From NCBI GenBank assembly GCA_015680685.1, contig MNCI01017532.1:14760-78759 (forward strand): a stretch of 64,000 nucleotides of DNA, written 5' to 3'. Of this stretch, positions 1 through 12,050 are shown piece by piece. The position numbers were made by a program, and so were the translations under genes. A model generated the notes under the pieces. The model saw only the letters and a program-made list of their open reading frames with translations. It was not told the origin of the DNA and made no database searches. The DNA is from Gnetum montanum. Lineage: Eukaryota; Streptophyta; Gnetopsida; Gnetales; Gnetaceae. The number at the start of each line of letters is the position of its first letter. Position 1 is the stretch's first letter.

Positions 1-862
1 TCACTTGGACTAGTGGTAGCTTTATGATGTATGGTTTAGTCCAAAGTGAAGCATATGATTATGATGTTGTTGGGGCCTTAAACTAACCTTAACAATAACA
101 TAGAAACTAATTATTTAATCTATTTAATAACAAGAAGATAAAATTCTAAGTTAGCCTAAGGACAATGAGTGTCTGTTCCCAGCTTGTTGTACGCATCTTA
201 AACTCATGTATCCACTGCTAGGATTATTAAGTGTTATGCTACTGGGTGAATCAAGTAATAACGCTACTGGGATTACCAACCAAACAGATGTTTATACTTA
301 AAATTGATTGTGCTCATTCCACTGATTGATTAACATACAGGAAAAGTAAATGTTAACTCATTACATAGATAATAAATTGCACTGAAAGTAAATCTATTTT
401 GAGTTAAAGTGCTACAATGAATAGGAATCAATCTCAATCTTATTGTCATTCATGGAATGTGTCCAGGTACAATGCCACTCGAATAAGACATCGTACAACT
501 GAATCAAATCCACACTATGAGCACTCATTGATTATTCTCTAGGATCACAAAATAAAAATACAAGAGTTTGGCTACACTACTAACCAAAATGGTGTCCAAT
601 ACACGATGGGTGCTTGCATATTTATAGGAAAATATAGGCATTGCATCAAAAAGGATACGTTACTGCATTTAGTTGCATTGATGGGGATGTGTTGATGAGG
701 ATGCATCGACAAGGATACATCGATAGAGTGACATTAACGCATCTAAGATGCATTGCCTATTAATGCATCAATGCATTTCCATCCACACATATGCATCGAC
801 ACATATAAGATGCTTCAACAAGGATGCGTTGACGAAGTTACTTGGCAAATCATGTCTCATCA
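1..862 (-). mobile_element. Athila-type LTR, truncated by the window edge (L1)
   Basis: Read on the minus strand it begins TGATGAGACA at 862. It has a CCTATAAATA-type TATA box at 619-626, and near 200-290 it carries the same core (a GGTAATCCCAA-like segment followed by an allele of the TTACTTGG block) found in the LTRs at 48124, 60520 and 62280. The left end is outside the window. No polypurine tract lies next to the TG end, so this is the 5' LTR of an element extending leftwards, or a solo LTR. The first 200 bases of the LTR carry a GATGCATCGAC-like palindromic motif several times. Confidence 0.75.
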
Positions 863-880
863 CAAAGTAACATTAATTCA

Positions 881-1026
881 GAAACCTTACGAATAAGATT
901 TTTAAGGAGTACAATCATAAGGTAGCTTTATTAATTTAGTGATATGAAGATTGAGTATATACTCATAACACTGATCATGGTAATTAGAGTTGCCTAAGAG
1001 TGTAAAAATATACCTACCTCTAACAC
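881..1026 (+). repeat. Dispersed repeat R, copy 1
   Basis: About 145 bp that aligns throughout to 47891-48035. Shared landmarks are GAAACCTT, GGAGTACAA, TAATATGAAGATT, AGAGTGTAAAA and ATACCTACCTCTAAC, with small indels. Its nature is unknown. This copy abuts the start of LTR L1, and the other copy lies 88 bp before the LTR at 48124. Confidence 0.6.
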
Positions 1027-1359
1027 AAATCAAACAAAATATACTTAAATTAAAACTAGCACATACCATAATTAATTTAGTTCATAAAAATATCATGCTC
1101 AAAAACATGATCATGCCATCACATGCCCATACCATAACCACCATGAAAGCCTACCAAACATGTCCACTAGGTCAGTGCACATTAGTTGATAATACAATTA
1201 CTAATGCACAAAATAAATGTATATGAGCATAATAATATAATATTGAAAGACCAAACTGACTAATAACAATAACTAAAAATCATAACAAAAACATCCAAAG
1301 CATCAAGAAGCATAAATGCAAGAGGTAAGAATGTTAATGTACATATTCAAAATTATGGA

Positions 1360-2133
1360 TTACTACAAACTCATTCATTTGATTTACTTGAATGCCTAGA
1401 AAATACTTGAGAACTCCTCCTAAGTCCTTCATTTCATATTTCTTTGTCATATTATTTTTAATATCAAAGATTGATTTTTTAAGAACTTGCAAGAAAGATT
1501 AAATCATCAACATATTAAAGAGAAATCATTATTAAATCTTCATCCACTCTTAAGTAGATACCCATTGATTCTATGAAACCAAGCTCTTGGAAATTGCTCT
1601 AAACTATAGAGGGCTTTATTAAGCTTACATACCTTGTCTCCATGGTCTTGGATCTCAAAACTTTTAGGTTGCAAAATATAAACATCTTGTTTAAGGATGC
1701 AATTTAGAATGACTGAATTGACATTCATATGATATAATTGAATATTTATGTGCGCAACAATGAGGTATTAACCTAATGGTTGGACTCTTGATTTGGTTAC
1801 TTCTAGTTCTGGTTTCTCTAATACTAGGTAATATTGAGATAAAGCTCTAAAATTATACAAAAGTCTTACATTTACTATCTTAGAAATACATATTGTTATC
1901 TAGTTTAGTTCTAACAACCCCAATAATTAACATCATAATGTTTATGATTATATGGTCTCAAACTTGAAAATGGTGCAAAAAAATCCTCACAATTAATATG
2001 TTTTCTTTGTTTGATATCTCTAGCAACCTACTTTATAGGTGGTGACATTTTCCACTTTACCAAACTTAGTCTTAAAAACTCACTTAGTATTAATGATTTT
2101 CTTACCTCTTGGTCTATCCAGCAAGATCCAAGT
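1360..2133 (-). pseudogene. Ty1/copia reverse transcriptase relic
   Basis: Conceptual translation on the minus strand gives, in order, the start of a copia RT (TWILLDRPRGKK near 2133, then a KTKFG...TYKVG stretch), the DVKSAFLNG-like block (1700-1728) with VCKLNKALYSLEQFPRAW, the catalytic YVDD box (about 1500-1514), and the KDLGG...YFLGIQV motif near 1380-1430. Frames change and stop codons interrupt the gene, so it is dead. Integrase, RNase H and LTRs were not seen beside it. The motif order makes copia certain; the exact ends are estimates. Confidence 0.85.
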
Positions 2134-3479
2134 CTATTAGAATATGCTCTTAAGTTAAGATACAATCATTAGTTTCTTAACTTAATCCATCATCAATTAA
2201 AAAAGGTAACAATGATTCACAAAAAATCACAACTTCCTACAAAGTATTAGAAAGCCCAAGTCCATGCTTTGTAAGATCTACAAAAAGGAGTATGGATAAT
2301 GGAGTAAGATAGTGAACAAGTACATAAACGAGAAAATATACAGGATAATAATTAGGAAGAAGAAGAGCAACATTGGAACAACTGTGAAAGTATTCATAAG
2401 CCAGAATATTATAAAGATGTTGATTCATAAAAGTACAAACTAATGATTGCTTCAAGTTACAAGTACAAGAAGACTAACGTAAGGGAGACTAGCTACATTG
2501 AGATAGTAGTCTATTATCTATCATAAGAGAAGTCAATCCAACTTAGTGATGGATCACTAAAGTGGCCTAGCCCATGTAAGACTAATCATATCTCATAGTA
2601 AGTTGACCACCAAGCATCGTAAGTGTACCATTAGCCTACGATGCCAATCAAGTGCAATCTAATGAAGACACACTCTCAGAGTAAGAGTAACATCACCAAA
2701 ACACAAGAAGTTCTTATAATCTTGGTAGGATTGAATTTGGAATTACAAAAAGCTTGTAGATGATGATTATGAACTTCTAGAACTATAAGCAATGCTTGTT
2801 GTAGACTATTTATGATATCTTATGGCTAGTACTAAATTACAAACTAATTTAACATAACTCTATTCATCATAAGATGATTTGTAGTAGTCAGTCAAGTCAA
2901 TAAGACTTACAATACTCATAACTATAGAAAAATATGAAAAGTAATTATCTTAAAGAAGAGAGTTATGATCTTACTTCCTACTCATTAGATTCTAGTTTTG
3001 TGGAGTTGCCTCAAGGCATAAATTCAGGCTTCAAGAAAGTCTAATTTTTTATTATAGAAGTGTACTTCCTCTTTACAACTTCTTTCTACACCTTAGTCTT
3101 TAAAGATTATTTAATATCAATATGTTTATGAATAAATGCTACATAAGCTACATGGATTGTAGTTTGAGATCTTGTAAACCTTATGATAAAATTTATGCTA
3201 AACATTTAGGTTAAGGGGTGGTCCGTTTCCATTGAAAGTCTAAGCTTAAATAAAATCATAAGTTCAATTCTTTCCAACTTATATATGAAGTTTGTTGAAA
3301 AATTTTTATTTCTAATTTGTAAGAAGATTTGTAGATAAAAATTTTTATTGCCTTTAAATAGAGAACAATATTTTTGCATATTTTACCATAGTATGCTTTT
3401 CTTCCTAGCTAAATTTATTCTTTTTCGTACGTTAAGTATTATAAATTCAATCATAGGAGAGAAGGAACACGGGTAGGAT
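2134..3479. other. No recognisable feature
   Basis: AT-rich sequence with stops in all frames. The upstream end could contain unrecognisable remains of the copia integrase, but no motif could be read. Nothing else is seen. Confidence 0.5.
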
Positions 3480-3790
3480 TCAACCGTAACCATAAACTAA
3501 CCTATAACTTGCACAACTTATGAAAATGTTAACCTTAACAAATTTAACTTCTAACTTATGAAAATTGGTCTGACTTACATAACTATAAACCACTGAATTG
3601 CCTTTTCCAATTTATAGTACTCACAACATTTCTTATCACAAATTGATAGATTCTTCAAGAAATGTGTAGAACCCAAATTTAAAAGTACACATTTTATCAC
3701 GTATTTAAAGGTAAGTGTGACACGGAATGCCTCTAAGCCTAGAACCAAGAGAATTGTCTTTTCAATATTTTTTTTAACCACACCTCCACA
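3480..3790 (+). repeat. 5' flank shared with CNL copy B
   Basis: The segment with CTTGCACAACTTATGAAAA (about 3510) and the segment AGAACCAAGAGAATTGT (about 3740) recur in the same order upstream of copy B (about 15095-15150 and 15825-15845). The duplication that produced the CNL copies therefore included 5' non-coding DNA, not just the coding part. Confidence 0.55.
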
Positions 3791-3996
3791 CGGTCATAAT
3801 ATCCAATTTTTTTAAAAGGCTTGCACACATAAAGAATGGCAGCCAATAATTGTTACTGAAATGGTTGCAAATTGTGAATGAGAGAGAATACTGCTTCTCA
3901 ACTACTGTAAGCAAAGTAAGTAGATTTGCAAGAAACATTTATAACTGAAAGTGTTACCGACATATGACACAGGTAATAACTACTGTGAAGGAGAGA

Positions 3997-4096
3997 AACA
4001 TTTATAACTATCAGCCATTGTGAGCAAAGTAGGTAGAGGAATATGCAACATTTATAACTATCAGCCATTGTGAGCAAAGTAGGTAGAGGAATATGC
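3997..4096 (+). repeat. Exact 50-bp tandem duplication
   Basis: The block beginning AACATTTATAACTATCAGCC at 3997 is repeated without change at 4047. A more diverged third copy, with GCAAAGTAAGTAGA and AACATTTATAACTGA, lies at about 3903-3950. The array is absent from the matching region of CNL copy B, so it arose in this copy. Confidence 0.9.
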
Positions 4097-4249
4097 AATA
4101 ATATTTTTTCCCGTGGGAATGCATCAATTCATATATATTCAATGGAAATCGTCCTTTCAATACTTTTTCAAATATGCATCTTGATACATAGAGCATGCCG
4201 GATCAATCTTATACGAAGTCTGTTGACATCTAAAATTTCGAAGAACTTT

Positions 4250-4950
4250 CTTATGGCCAGACACGGAAACCCGCCATTGACTCAGTCTCCTCATTTAATC
4301 GTTGATGGGTACAGCACCCGCGTTGTCGCAAAGGTTGTTGAAAAGATCGGCCAAAAGGCATTTTTGGTGATAATCTTCAAGAACTGAAACAGAAGCTGAA
4401 TGAACTCAATGATTTGCTTACAGATGCTGATAAGAAGTCTAGCCCACAACAGTTCCCAACCATGATGCTGTGGATCGGGAATTTGCAGGCAGCAGCATTA
4501 GATTCTGCGGACCTTCTACTATGTGCAGCAGGTTCAGTTTCTCCCTCTCTTGATTTCAGAAAGTTTAAGAATCTGTTTAAATCATACCGCATTGATTCAG
4601 AAATTAGGAAAACAAATGCAAATATTGATGGCCTAAAACAGAACCACTCAGCCTGAACAGAATGCTTATAGCTTATGGCCTACAACCAGACTGCTCCAAC
4701 ATGTATATAGCTTCCTAAACTCCAAAAGAAAGTATGAAATATTTATTTGGCTTGGTATTTCCCAGACTTAACACTACCAGGAAACTGCAGTTGGAGGTGC
4801 TGAGTAGCCTAGGAATTCAGAGATAGAGAGTTTCCATAATCTTCAAAGATTGATCTAGGATAGGATGAAAGATAAAGATTGTCTAGTCGCTCTAGATGAC
4901 GTTTGGAACACAAAGCAAGTGTTGAGGCCAACATTGCAATCCAGAGATTA
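4250..4950 (+). pseudogene. CNL disease-resistance gene fragment, copy A
   Basis: CNL proteins are intracellular immune receptors with an N-terminal coiled coil (Rx-N type) and an NB-ARC nucleotide switch. Here 4350-4656 encodes the coiled coil, with NLQELKQKLNELNDLL, DADKKS and WIGNLQAAALDSADLL, the last matching the WIRDL...EDLLE segment of the family. A frameshift near 4350-4380 separates it from the preceding RVVAKVVEKIGQ segment. About 4670-4930 is an NB-ARC relic with IFIWLGISQT and ALDDVW (kinase-2), but the Walker A P-loop is deleted when compared with copy B and several stops intervene. Homology ends at about 4945, next to a perfect hairpin. No LRR was found. It is clearly a pseudogene. 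Confidence 0.85.
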
Positions 4951-4951
4951 G

Positions 4952-5000
4952 TGGCCTACCACACAAAAGTTAGTGCACATAACTTTTGTGTGGTAGGCCA
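4952..5000. repeat. Perfect 21-bp inverted repeat (hairpin)
   Basis: The left arm, 4952-4972, begins TGGCCTACCACACAAAAG. The right arm, 4980-5000, is its exact reverse complement. The spacer is 7 bases, GTGCACA, whose first six bases are themselves palindromic. It sits at the point where similarity to CNL copy B ends. It is followed by two direct copies of TCTGATTTTACATTTACTT at about 5001-5040. Confidence 0.95.
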
Positions 5001-5040
5001 TCTGATTTTACATTTACTTATCTGATTTTACATTTACTTT

Positions 5041-6863
5041 TCTGATTATATAATTTAATCAAGAGATTCTGTATTCCGTAGTGAGAATTTTAAAACCTCA
5101 TGAATGTAGAAGAAAAGATAACGAACGGGGATTCTGCTGCATTGACGGCACCGCATTCTGCTGCATTGGCGGCACCGCATGGGTGTTCTGGTGACTCAGT
5201 GGAGTGTGCAAAGTACCAAAACTAAGTTCCGAAAAAAAAGTGTAAACGCCTACGTTGTACACTTCGTTGCCTACTTAAACTGAGTTTGCATAAAGGGCAA
5301 ATGTACTTCAAGGTTATACCACATCAAGATGAAATCGCCTCTTCCGGTGAGAGCACTCAGAAATTTCTTTTCGTATCATTATGGGTTGGTGTGGGTCCTA
5401 TGTTTTATATCATTCTCATTTTCCCCTCTAGTAGTTAAGAAATAGTGTCGGACCAATTTTTGATACTTTACTGAAATCTGAGAAATTGCAGGTGATGACG
5501 TGTCCTACCAGTCCAGCGACGTGTAAACGTTTCTGCATATCCCAAGGCCTGCTACTTCGTCTGCTACCACCGCCTAATACTCTTCATATAGGTGGCTTGT
5601 GAACCCTGAATCTGTTCCATGTTATTACTATGACTCTCCATCATCTCCTAAGCTACTAGTATTCAATAATAATACGTAGCCTTTGGCCTTTCTTCACCCT
5701 CATCAGCTTCTAACCTCTTCATGTCCATCATAATAAATAATGATATTATGTCTGCCTTTGTGAGTCGTGCGTCCGTTCTTCACTCTGGTGACTGCTATCA
5801 CTACGGGAGTTAGGTTTCCCTTGGTTACTTTGCTGCAAAATGTGTGTAATCCTAAATGAAAAATTATAGTAATGATGTGTGTTTAGTTTGCTGACTTTTA
5901 TGTTTCTACTGTCTCGTTAATTTATATTCGGAAGGCATATGGAGGGCTTCAATGTCTATCATGAATGAAAGTTTCTAACCAGAAAAAGGCCATGGATATA
6001 TTAAAATTTAAAAGACGGTAGCTTCATAAATGGATGAAAATTAAAAGAGTAGATAATCAACCTTTGAAGTAAATACTGTTTCATTTATATCATCATCAAC
6101 ATTATTATTAATTAAAGTATGTTTTTTTTGGAAGAACGGTCATTACAATACCTTATGGTAATTATAGCTTTAATCACATTATATTTTAACATAACATAAT
6201 GAAGTTAATTTGAAACTAATATTTCATTAGATGGTAGACCCTTTGAATTTATCATACAATATAAATATACATGATACAAGTTTTCAGTTTCATAAATTAA
6301 TTACTTTTTATTTATATAAAATTTATCAATGAGATGCACATCTTAGTAAAGACTTCTTACTTCTAATCGTTATATAGAAATTTAAAACCTTAAAGATTAA
6401 TATATTATTTAATGATAAATAATTTATGAATAACGTGAAATTTTAAATAAGGAAGGTAGGGATGTTGGACCCCAAAAGATAATAAAAAAAAATTTAGTGA
6501 AGTAAAACTTTAAAAACTATAAAACTATGATATTAAGTAAGGTATAAATTATACATATATTTTGTGGAAACACATAACTTTAAAAAATGGTGTTTGTTTT
6601 CACATATATAAGTTGTAGTATTTTGTTTTTCGAATCCAAAATACAATGATGAGATTCAAATAGCCAAGTGGAAACCCAAACTAGAAGGACAATTCATGAG
6701 TAACTATTATTAAATTAGCCTTAGGATGGGTGTTTAATGGCCCAATGATCATCGGCTTGAATCCCACCATACTCACCTAACCCAGCCACTCTTTAAAAAA
6801 TGATCTTAAGACTATAAGGTTAAAGATCTAAGTGTATGAGAAGGTACCGAACTCGGTCGAACC
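5041..6863. other. No gene recognised
   Basis: Mostly AT-rich. A 24-bp unit containing ATTCTGCTGCATTG and CGGCACCGC occurs twice in tandem at about 5133-5180. About 5300-5830 is more balanced in composition but has no long frame. Nothing else could be supported. Confidence 0.5.
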
Positions 6864-8375
6864 ATGACTAGCAAGCTACCCGGAGTGGCGGCAACTATGG
6901 GCACGGCGGGCCTGACGACCACGCAAACACTTGCAAGCAAGGAGGTTCCGGGAGCAGAGGTGGAACCGGCAAATACGGCAAACTAGGAGACCAAGAAGAC
7001 CCGGCTGGACGTGACGGAAGATGTGCAAGGGGCCAACCGGGAGAACCAGCAGGAGACCCTCAAAGGTGCCAGAGAATTTGGCGAGTGCTCACGGGAAGGG
7101 ACGGCGCTATGGATCCAAGTAGGATGCCCAGCAGCGGGCACGTTGGAACGCAATCTGATAGGCCAGTTCGTGTCGAAGGAGGCGAGGCCATGGATGGATC
7201 TGATTCGGCGATGGGTCCGGTCTGTATGGGGCTAGATATAGTGACTGTCAATTGCCTGGCGGGTGACCATCTCCTATTCTATTTCACCTCGGCGGAGGAC
7301 CAGGAGCGTGTCCTGGTGGGTGGGCCTTGGTTCTATGGGGCTTGGGGATTAGCGTTGGCTCCTTGGTGTCCAGGGGCGCACTGGGATCAGACTCCATTTG
7401 AACGGGCATTGGTTTGGGTGCAGCTACATGGCCTTCCCCTAGAATAATGGACAACGGAGTTCCTACAATCGCTTGCTGCATTGTTCGGAGAGTTTATCAA
7501 ATTCGACCAGTTCACCGCGGCAATGGACCGCCTGGGGTTTCCACGGTTTTGTGTGCGGTGGTCCCTACGATCCATGTATCGCATGGAGGAACTAGTGCTA
7601 GACACTGACCTAGGCATGGAGCGGGTCCGGGTCTAGTTCGAAAATTTGCCAGTGGAGGTCCAAACCCCGACAATGTACCCCCGAAAGGGTGGTGACCACA
7701 TGCATCAAGGTTGTACCACCCCAGCAACGGATGAAGGTTTGTAGCTCGTCAGAGAAAAAGGCCGAGGGGCCAACAGAAGCTCGTGGGCGCCCGTAGGTGG
7801 GCCAAAGCGAGATGGGGGGGGTTCCTCTTCGTAGGGAAAGACCTTTGCCCATAGGGGTGGCTAAGGATAGGGTTAGGGCGGACGGTTGGGCCGTTCATGG
7901 TCCCAGCGGGCCAAGGGAAGGACAGATTGGGGACGCGCAAGGGGGAGGGCCATTGGGGGTGGCCAAGAAGATATGACAAACAAGACGGGTAAGGCCCCAG
8001 ACAGAGCCCTGACTGAGGTAGGTGCACAGGCGTACACTGGCGCCTAGAATGTTTGCGTCCAAACCAAGGCGGAGGCACCGTAGGATAGGTCCAGCTCGCC
8101 CGAAACCCCCACTACGAGGGGGCATCGCTGGGGGGGCTAACCCCACCATCGTTAACCGACTGGATAAACACCAGCTAGGGTTTGGAACGGCCCACAATCC
8201 CCTCAGGTGGGCAAGGGCCGTTGCATGAGAAGGGGATGGTAGTATCCCAGCCAACGCCCAGGGTAGGGTGCCCGAACATCACCATCACCCAGCACAAGGC
8301 CATGCAACTATTTGTAGATTTGGGAGTGCAGCCCACACTCCTGGACATCTACAATAGACACGTGTCAGTGTCCAC
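6864..8375 (+). pseudogene. LINE A ORF1, DUF4283 RNA-binding-like protein
   Basis: The likely start is the ATG at 6864. After a frameshift, 7130-7700 reads as the DUF4283 domain, with LIGQFVSKEARPWMDL, LVGGPWFYGAWGLALAPW, WVQLHGLPLE and EELVLDTDLG. Each matches the intact copy in LINE B. Stops include one directly after GLPLE (TAA at about 7445) and one after MERVRV (about 7635). DUF4283 proteins of plant LINEs are thought to bind the element's RNA. The region from about 7750 to 8375 is low-complexity ORF1 tail and inter-ORF sequence. Confidence 0.85.
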
Positions 8376-10716
8376 ATGAAGGTACTCTCATGGAACTACA
8401 AGGGTCATGGTACCCCATATGATGTACCCTGAAATGTATGGTGTGTGTCGAGGGGTGCGATGTTGTGTGTGTCTCCAAGAGACTAAATTACAGCAAACAG
8501 AGACTCAGGCTTTACAGTGGCCGGGTTGGTGCAGTCACCTGGTGCCTAGCAGGGGACGCATGGGAGGCCTCGCGGTCCTCACCAGGGTGGACTCATATTT
8601 ACTGGATACGTTTGACTGGTGCATCATGGTGCACTTGCCAGGTCCAGACGTCTGGGTCACCAACGTCTATGGTGCCTAGGGGTGGAAGGACCACCTCTGG
8701 GAACTGTCTCGGGTTACGGGGCTAGTTCCTCGCGACTCCTACTAGCTCCTAATTGGAGATTTCAATCAACGGCTCTACAGTTGGAAGAAAACCAGGGGTA
8801 GTGCAACGGAGCCTTAAGGGGCTGCCCAATGCCTTGTGCTGCTGCAATGCATACACTGACATGGAGATTGTTAGATGCATGTACACATGGAGCAATCGCA
8901 GGCAGGGCGCTGCCCGTGTACAATCTCGGATCAACGATGTGTGGGTCAGCAACTCGCTTTTGGCTGACTGGGACATTCACAAGTACAGATATGTTTGGAT
9001 GGCCTTGGACCACCGACCCATCCTGTGCTAGCTGGAGAAGGACATGTCTTAGGTCCCGTGCCCTTTTCGGCTCGAGCATACCTGGCTGAACAAGCTGTGG
9101 TTAGGCGAGTTGGTTCATTCCATTTGGTAGGGGTACAATGACACGATGGAACAACGTGACTTTCTTAAGCATGGGTTAAGGGCCCTTAAACAACAAATTA
9201 AAACCATTGCCACCACGGATAAATACAGCTTTAAGGGTTACCGGCTCCAGATACAAGCCAAACTGCAGGAAATCCAAAACCAGCAAGAGCACGGGGCCGA
9301 TCACACGCAGAAGGATCTTGCCCTTTTGGCAGAGCTACAAATCCTGCAACATGAAGAGGAAGAGTACTGGCGCCAGTGGGCCCACGTGCAATGGCTATGG
9401 GCCAGCGACCGACACACGAAATTCTTTTTCGCCGTGACTAAGGTGCACCGCGGGACCCACCAGCATGCAAAGCGAATGATGCATGGCCTCACGCAAGAGG
9501 AACAGCTACACTCACAATCTAGTGCGGATAAATTGTTGCAGTACTGGCAACAAATCTAGCAGTGGCAACCCACGGATCCCATCTCTGTCCCAATACTGAA
9601 GGCTCTCAATGCAGAAGACAACCTGCGCCTCCTACAACCTTTCTCACAGTGTGAGTTCCAAACCGCGCTACACGACATGTCGGCCGATAAAGCCCAGGGG
9701 CTAGATGGGTGGCCCATAAAATTCTTCCGTGAATTCGAGGATGTGCTATGGGCAAACTTGTTGGACACCTTCAATTTCATGCTAGCAAGGAATCAAGTGC
9801 GGAAGGAAATCAACTGCTCCTAGGTGGTCCTGCTGCTGAAGACGGAGAACCCCACTTCCCTTGGGCATTTCCGGCCCATCGAAGTGTGCAACTCGCTTTT
9901 AAGGTAATTTTCGCGAATGGTGGTTACTAGGATGTAGCCCCTCATGCCGTGGCTGGTGGGACAAAACCAGGCCACGTTTGTGAAAGGTTGCATTTACAGG
10001 ATCAGGTCCTGCTCCTGCAGGAAATTCAGCACTCCCTTAAGGTCGCCAGATTACCAAGGCTCTGCATAAAGTTGGACATTACTAAAGCCTACGACTCCGT
10101 GAGGTGGGCTGCCCTCAAGACGGTGCTACAAGAAAAAAAGATTTGATAAAACATTTGTTGATCTATGCCTGCAGACCCAACAGGCTGGGCGGTACTCACT
10201 AGACATAGATGGATAGCTATGGGGTTTTCATGGCACCGGCCGCAGGCTCTGCCAAGGAGACCCTCTCTCTCCGCTCCTATTCCTGATGGTGATGGACCTC
10301 TTGCAAATCTATTACGCCGAAGAAGGGGTCCAGGGGCTGAACATGCATGACATTCCATGTTTAACCGCCCATTACGAGGACGACACGATGATTTTCACCT
10401 GCGCTGCTGTGTCGTAGGCCAAGGCGCTGGTGAGGGCATTGAATAGGCTGCAGCGTGAAGTGGGGCTGGTCCCCAACCCGGGGAAATTTGCTCTCTATCT
10501 CAAACACACTCATCCTTCCGTGCGCAACAAGGTCATCCAGATTCTGGGGATTCTACCCTGGGGGCGGAGGACAGGTACCTGGGCATCCCCATCCACAACT
10601 GGCACCAACAACAAACCTAGCAGGCCCTCATAATGAAAATTCAAAAATGCACGACACACTGGATGAATAGGTTCCTGTCCCGAAAAGGGAAAATCGTGTT
10701 GGCGTCAACGGTGTTG
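8376..10716 (+). pseudogene. LINE A ORF2, endonuclease-reverse transcriptase
   Basis: ORF2 cuts the target and reverse-transcribes the element RNA. The apurinic-type endonuclease begins at the ATG at 8376 with LSWNYKGHG, then LQETK (about 8477), WVTNVYGA and IGDFNQ (about 8753), and the DHRPIL block (about 9010). The intermediate coiled region (9146-9559) is open. The RT begins about 9640 (LQPFS...DKAQGLDGWPIKFF), continues through KLDITKAYDSV (10071) and GDPLSPLLFL (about 10255), and ends with RFLSRKGK (10670). The catalytic FADD/YADD box reads YEDD near 10376, which removes an essential aspartate context. Many stops and frameshifts make it dead. Confidence 0.9.
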
Positions 10717-11902
10717 TAATCACATTCCCTCTTTATAACCTTGAAAATGAAGAGACTAATGATTTTTGGGATAACAAAACTTTGATGATTCCTAATGAAC
10801 TTGATGAATCTTTAATGATCTTGTTGGTTGGAAGAGGATAATTAATTAAATAATTTTAGCACAAAATTCTCTTTGTGTTCTCTTTCTATCTTTCTCAATT
10901 GAACCATTAAAACATAAAGAATTAATTAAATAAATAAACTTGTTGATACTTTTTGAGGATAAAAAAAATCCTTTCTCGAGTGAGTAATTAAAGAAGGATG
11001 AAAGATGAAGAAGGCAGGAGTTGATTCAGAGTTACCTATAGAGAAAAATTAAATTTTCAACTTGTTTTTCTTAAGTAAAAACACAAGCCGTGGTATACTT
11101 GCAATGTAGCTGCCTACACCAGGCCCCTTCTTCAGTATGTACCTGAACTGCTACTTAAAAATGTTTGAACGTTATCATATATACACTATGTCATCGAATG
11201 CCATGTCATACCATAACTAGCATGTTCTGTTCGCTGAAGGAGAAACACGTTTTTTAAGAAATTCCTCCTACTCTTAATACTTGTTTTTTCTTTATCAATA
11301 AACTTCTTAATGCAAAATGGTTGTTGAAGCATTTCCACAGTAAGTAGCGATTATGTCAACTCGTAATTTGGGTTTTTACAGGTATCGAAAAGTTCGGATG
11401 CTTTTTGCTTCTTTCATGGAATCGCTGCTGCAAAGGTTTAATATACGGACTACTGGAGCATCGTGTGAGAGCATCTGTATTTGGCGGTAATTTCTTGTGA
11501 ATTTTTTACCCCTGTATTTTGTTTATGAGGGTCAGTAAAATTGGATTTCATTGACTGATGCAAGTTTCATTGTGGCTTTGAATTAATTTTCTTATTTGAT
11601 TGGTGCAACCCTTTCTTGGATCGATCTTTGATTTTCTTCAATTTGTAGCACCTATGTATCAAAACTGAAACCAATTTTTGACAATCTAAAAATTTTGAGA
11701 TAAACTATATAAAGCCATTGGAAGTGTTTTATCATGCTGGTTTTCAAGCAGCAAAGATGGTGATTAAAAATTCTTGTTTTAATTATTTTCTCATGTTTTA
11801 CATGAATATACAAAGACATGTAAATCTCTTACCCATATACGAGACTAATTAATTAAAAATATGAGATTGTTTTGTGTTGCTTATCTGTTGCTTATCAGGA
11901 TA
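10717..11902. other. Unassigned stretch with one exon-like segment
   Basis: AT-rich. At about 11381-11486 an open segment of 35 codons lies between a good acceptor (TTTTTACAG) and a donor (GGCG|GTAATT). I cannot assign it to a family. No other feature is seen. Confidence 0.35.
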
Positions 11903-12050
11903 GGCTACAGCATTAGACGCTGAGGACCTCGTAGAATTATGTGCAGCAGGTTCATTCTCTCCCTCTCTTGCCCAGAATTTTAAAATTTGTTTAATTCATA
12001 CAATATAGATTCAGAAATTAATAAAATAAATGCGATTATTTGATGGCTAT
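11903..12050 (+). pseudogene. CNL fragment, copy C
   Basis: About 150 bp that matches 16425-16570 of copy B. It includes the GCTGAGGACCTC...GAATTATGTGCAGCAG and CCCTCTCTTG landmarks, which encode the DAEDLLELCAA...SPSL part of the coiled coil, and the following SEI.KINAI segment. Both sides are unrelated to copy B, so only this piece of the coiled coil survives. Confidence 0.8.

Larger units (their letters stand above)
6864..10716 (+). mobile_element. LINE A, L1-type non-LTR retrotransposon, 3' truncated
   Basis: ORF1 (DUF4283) is followed by ORF2 (endonuclease and RT). It is the same family as LINE B and collinear with it from ORF1 to the post-RT motif RFLSRKGKIVLAS. It stops at about 10716, just after that motif, so the zinc-binding C-terminus, 3' UTR and poly(A) tail are missing. 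The 5' end is present, the reverse of usual LINE truncation. The sequence is much richer in GC than its surroundings. No target-site duplication was found. Confidence 0.88.

Noticed and set aside
3898-4196. Minus-strand frames with a repeated CIFLYLLCSQWLIV-like peptide
   Set aside because: They are simply the 50-bp tandem repeat read in reverse, with no family match.
8022-9089. Several 60-105-codon frames on both strands inside LINE A
   Set aside because: They are shadows of ORF1 and ORF2 in other frames. GC-rich sequence lengthens chance frames.
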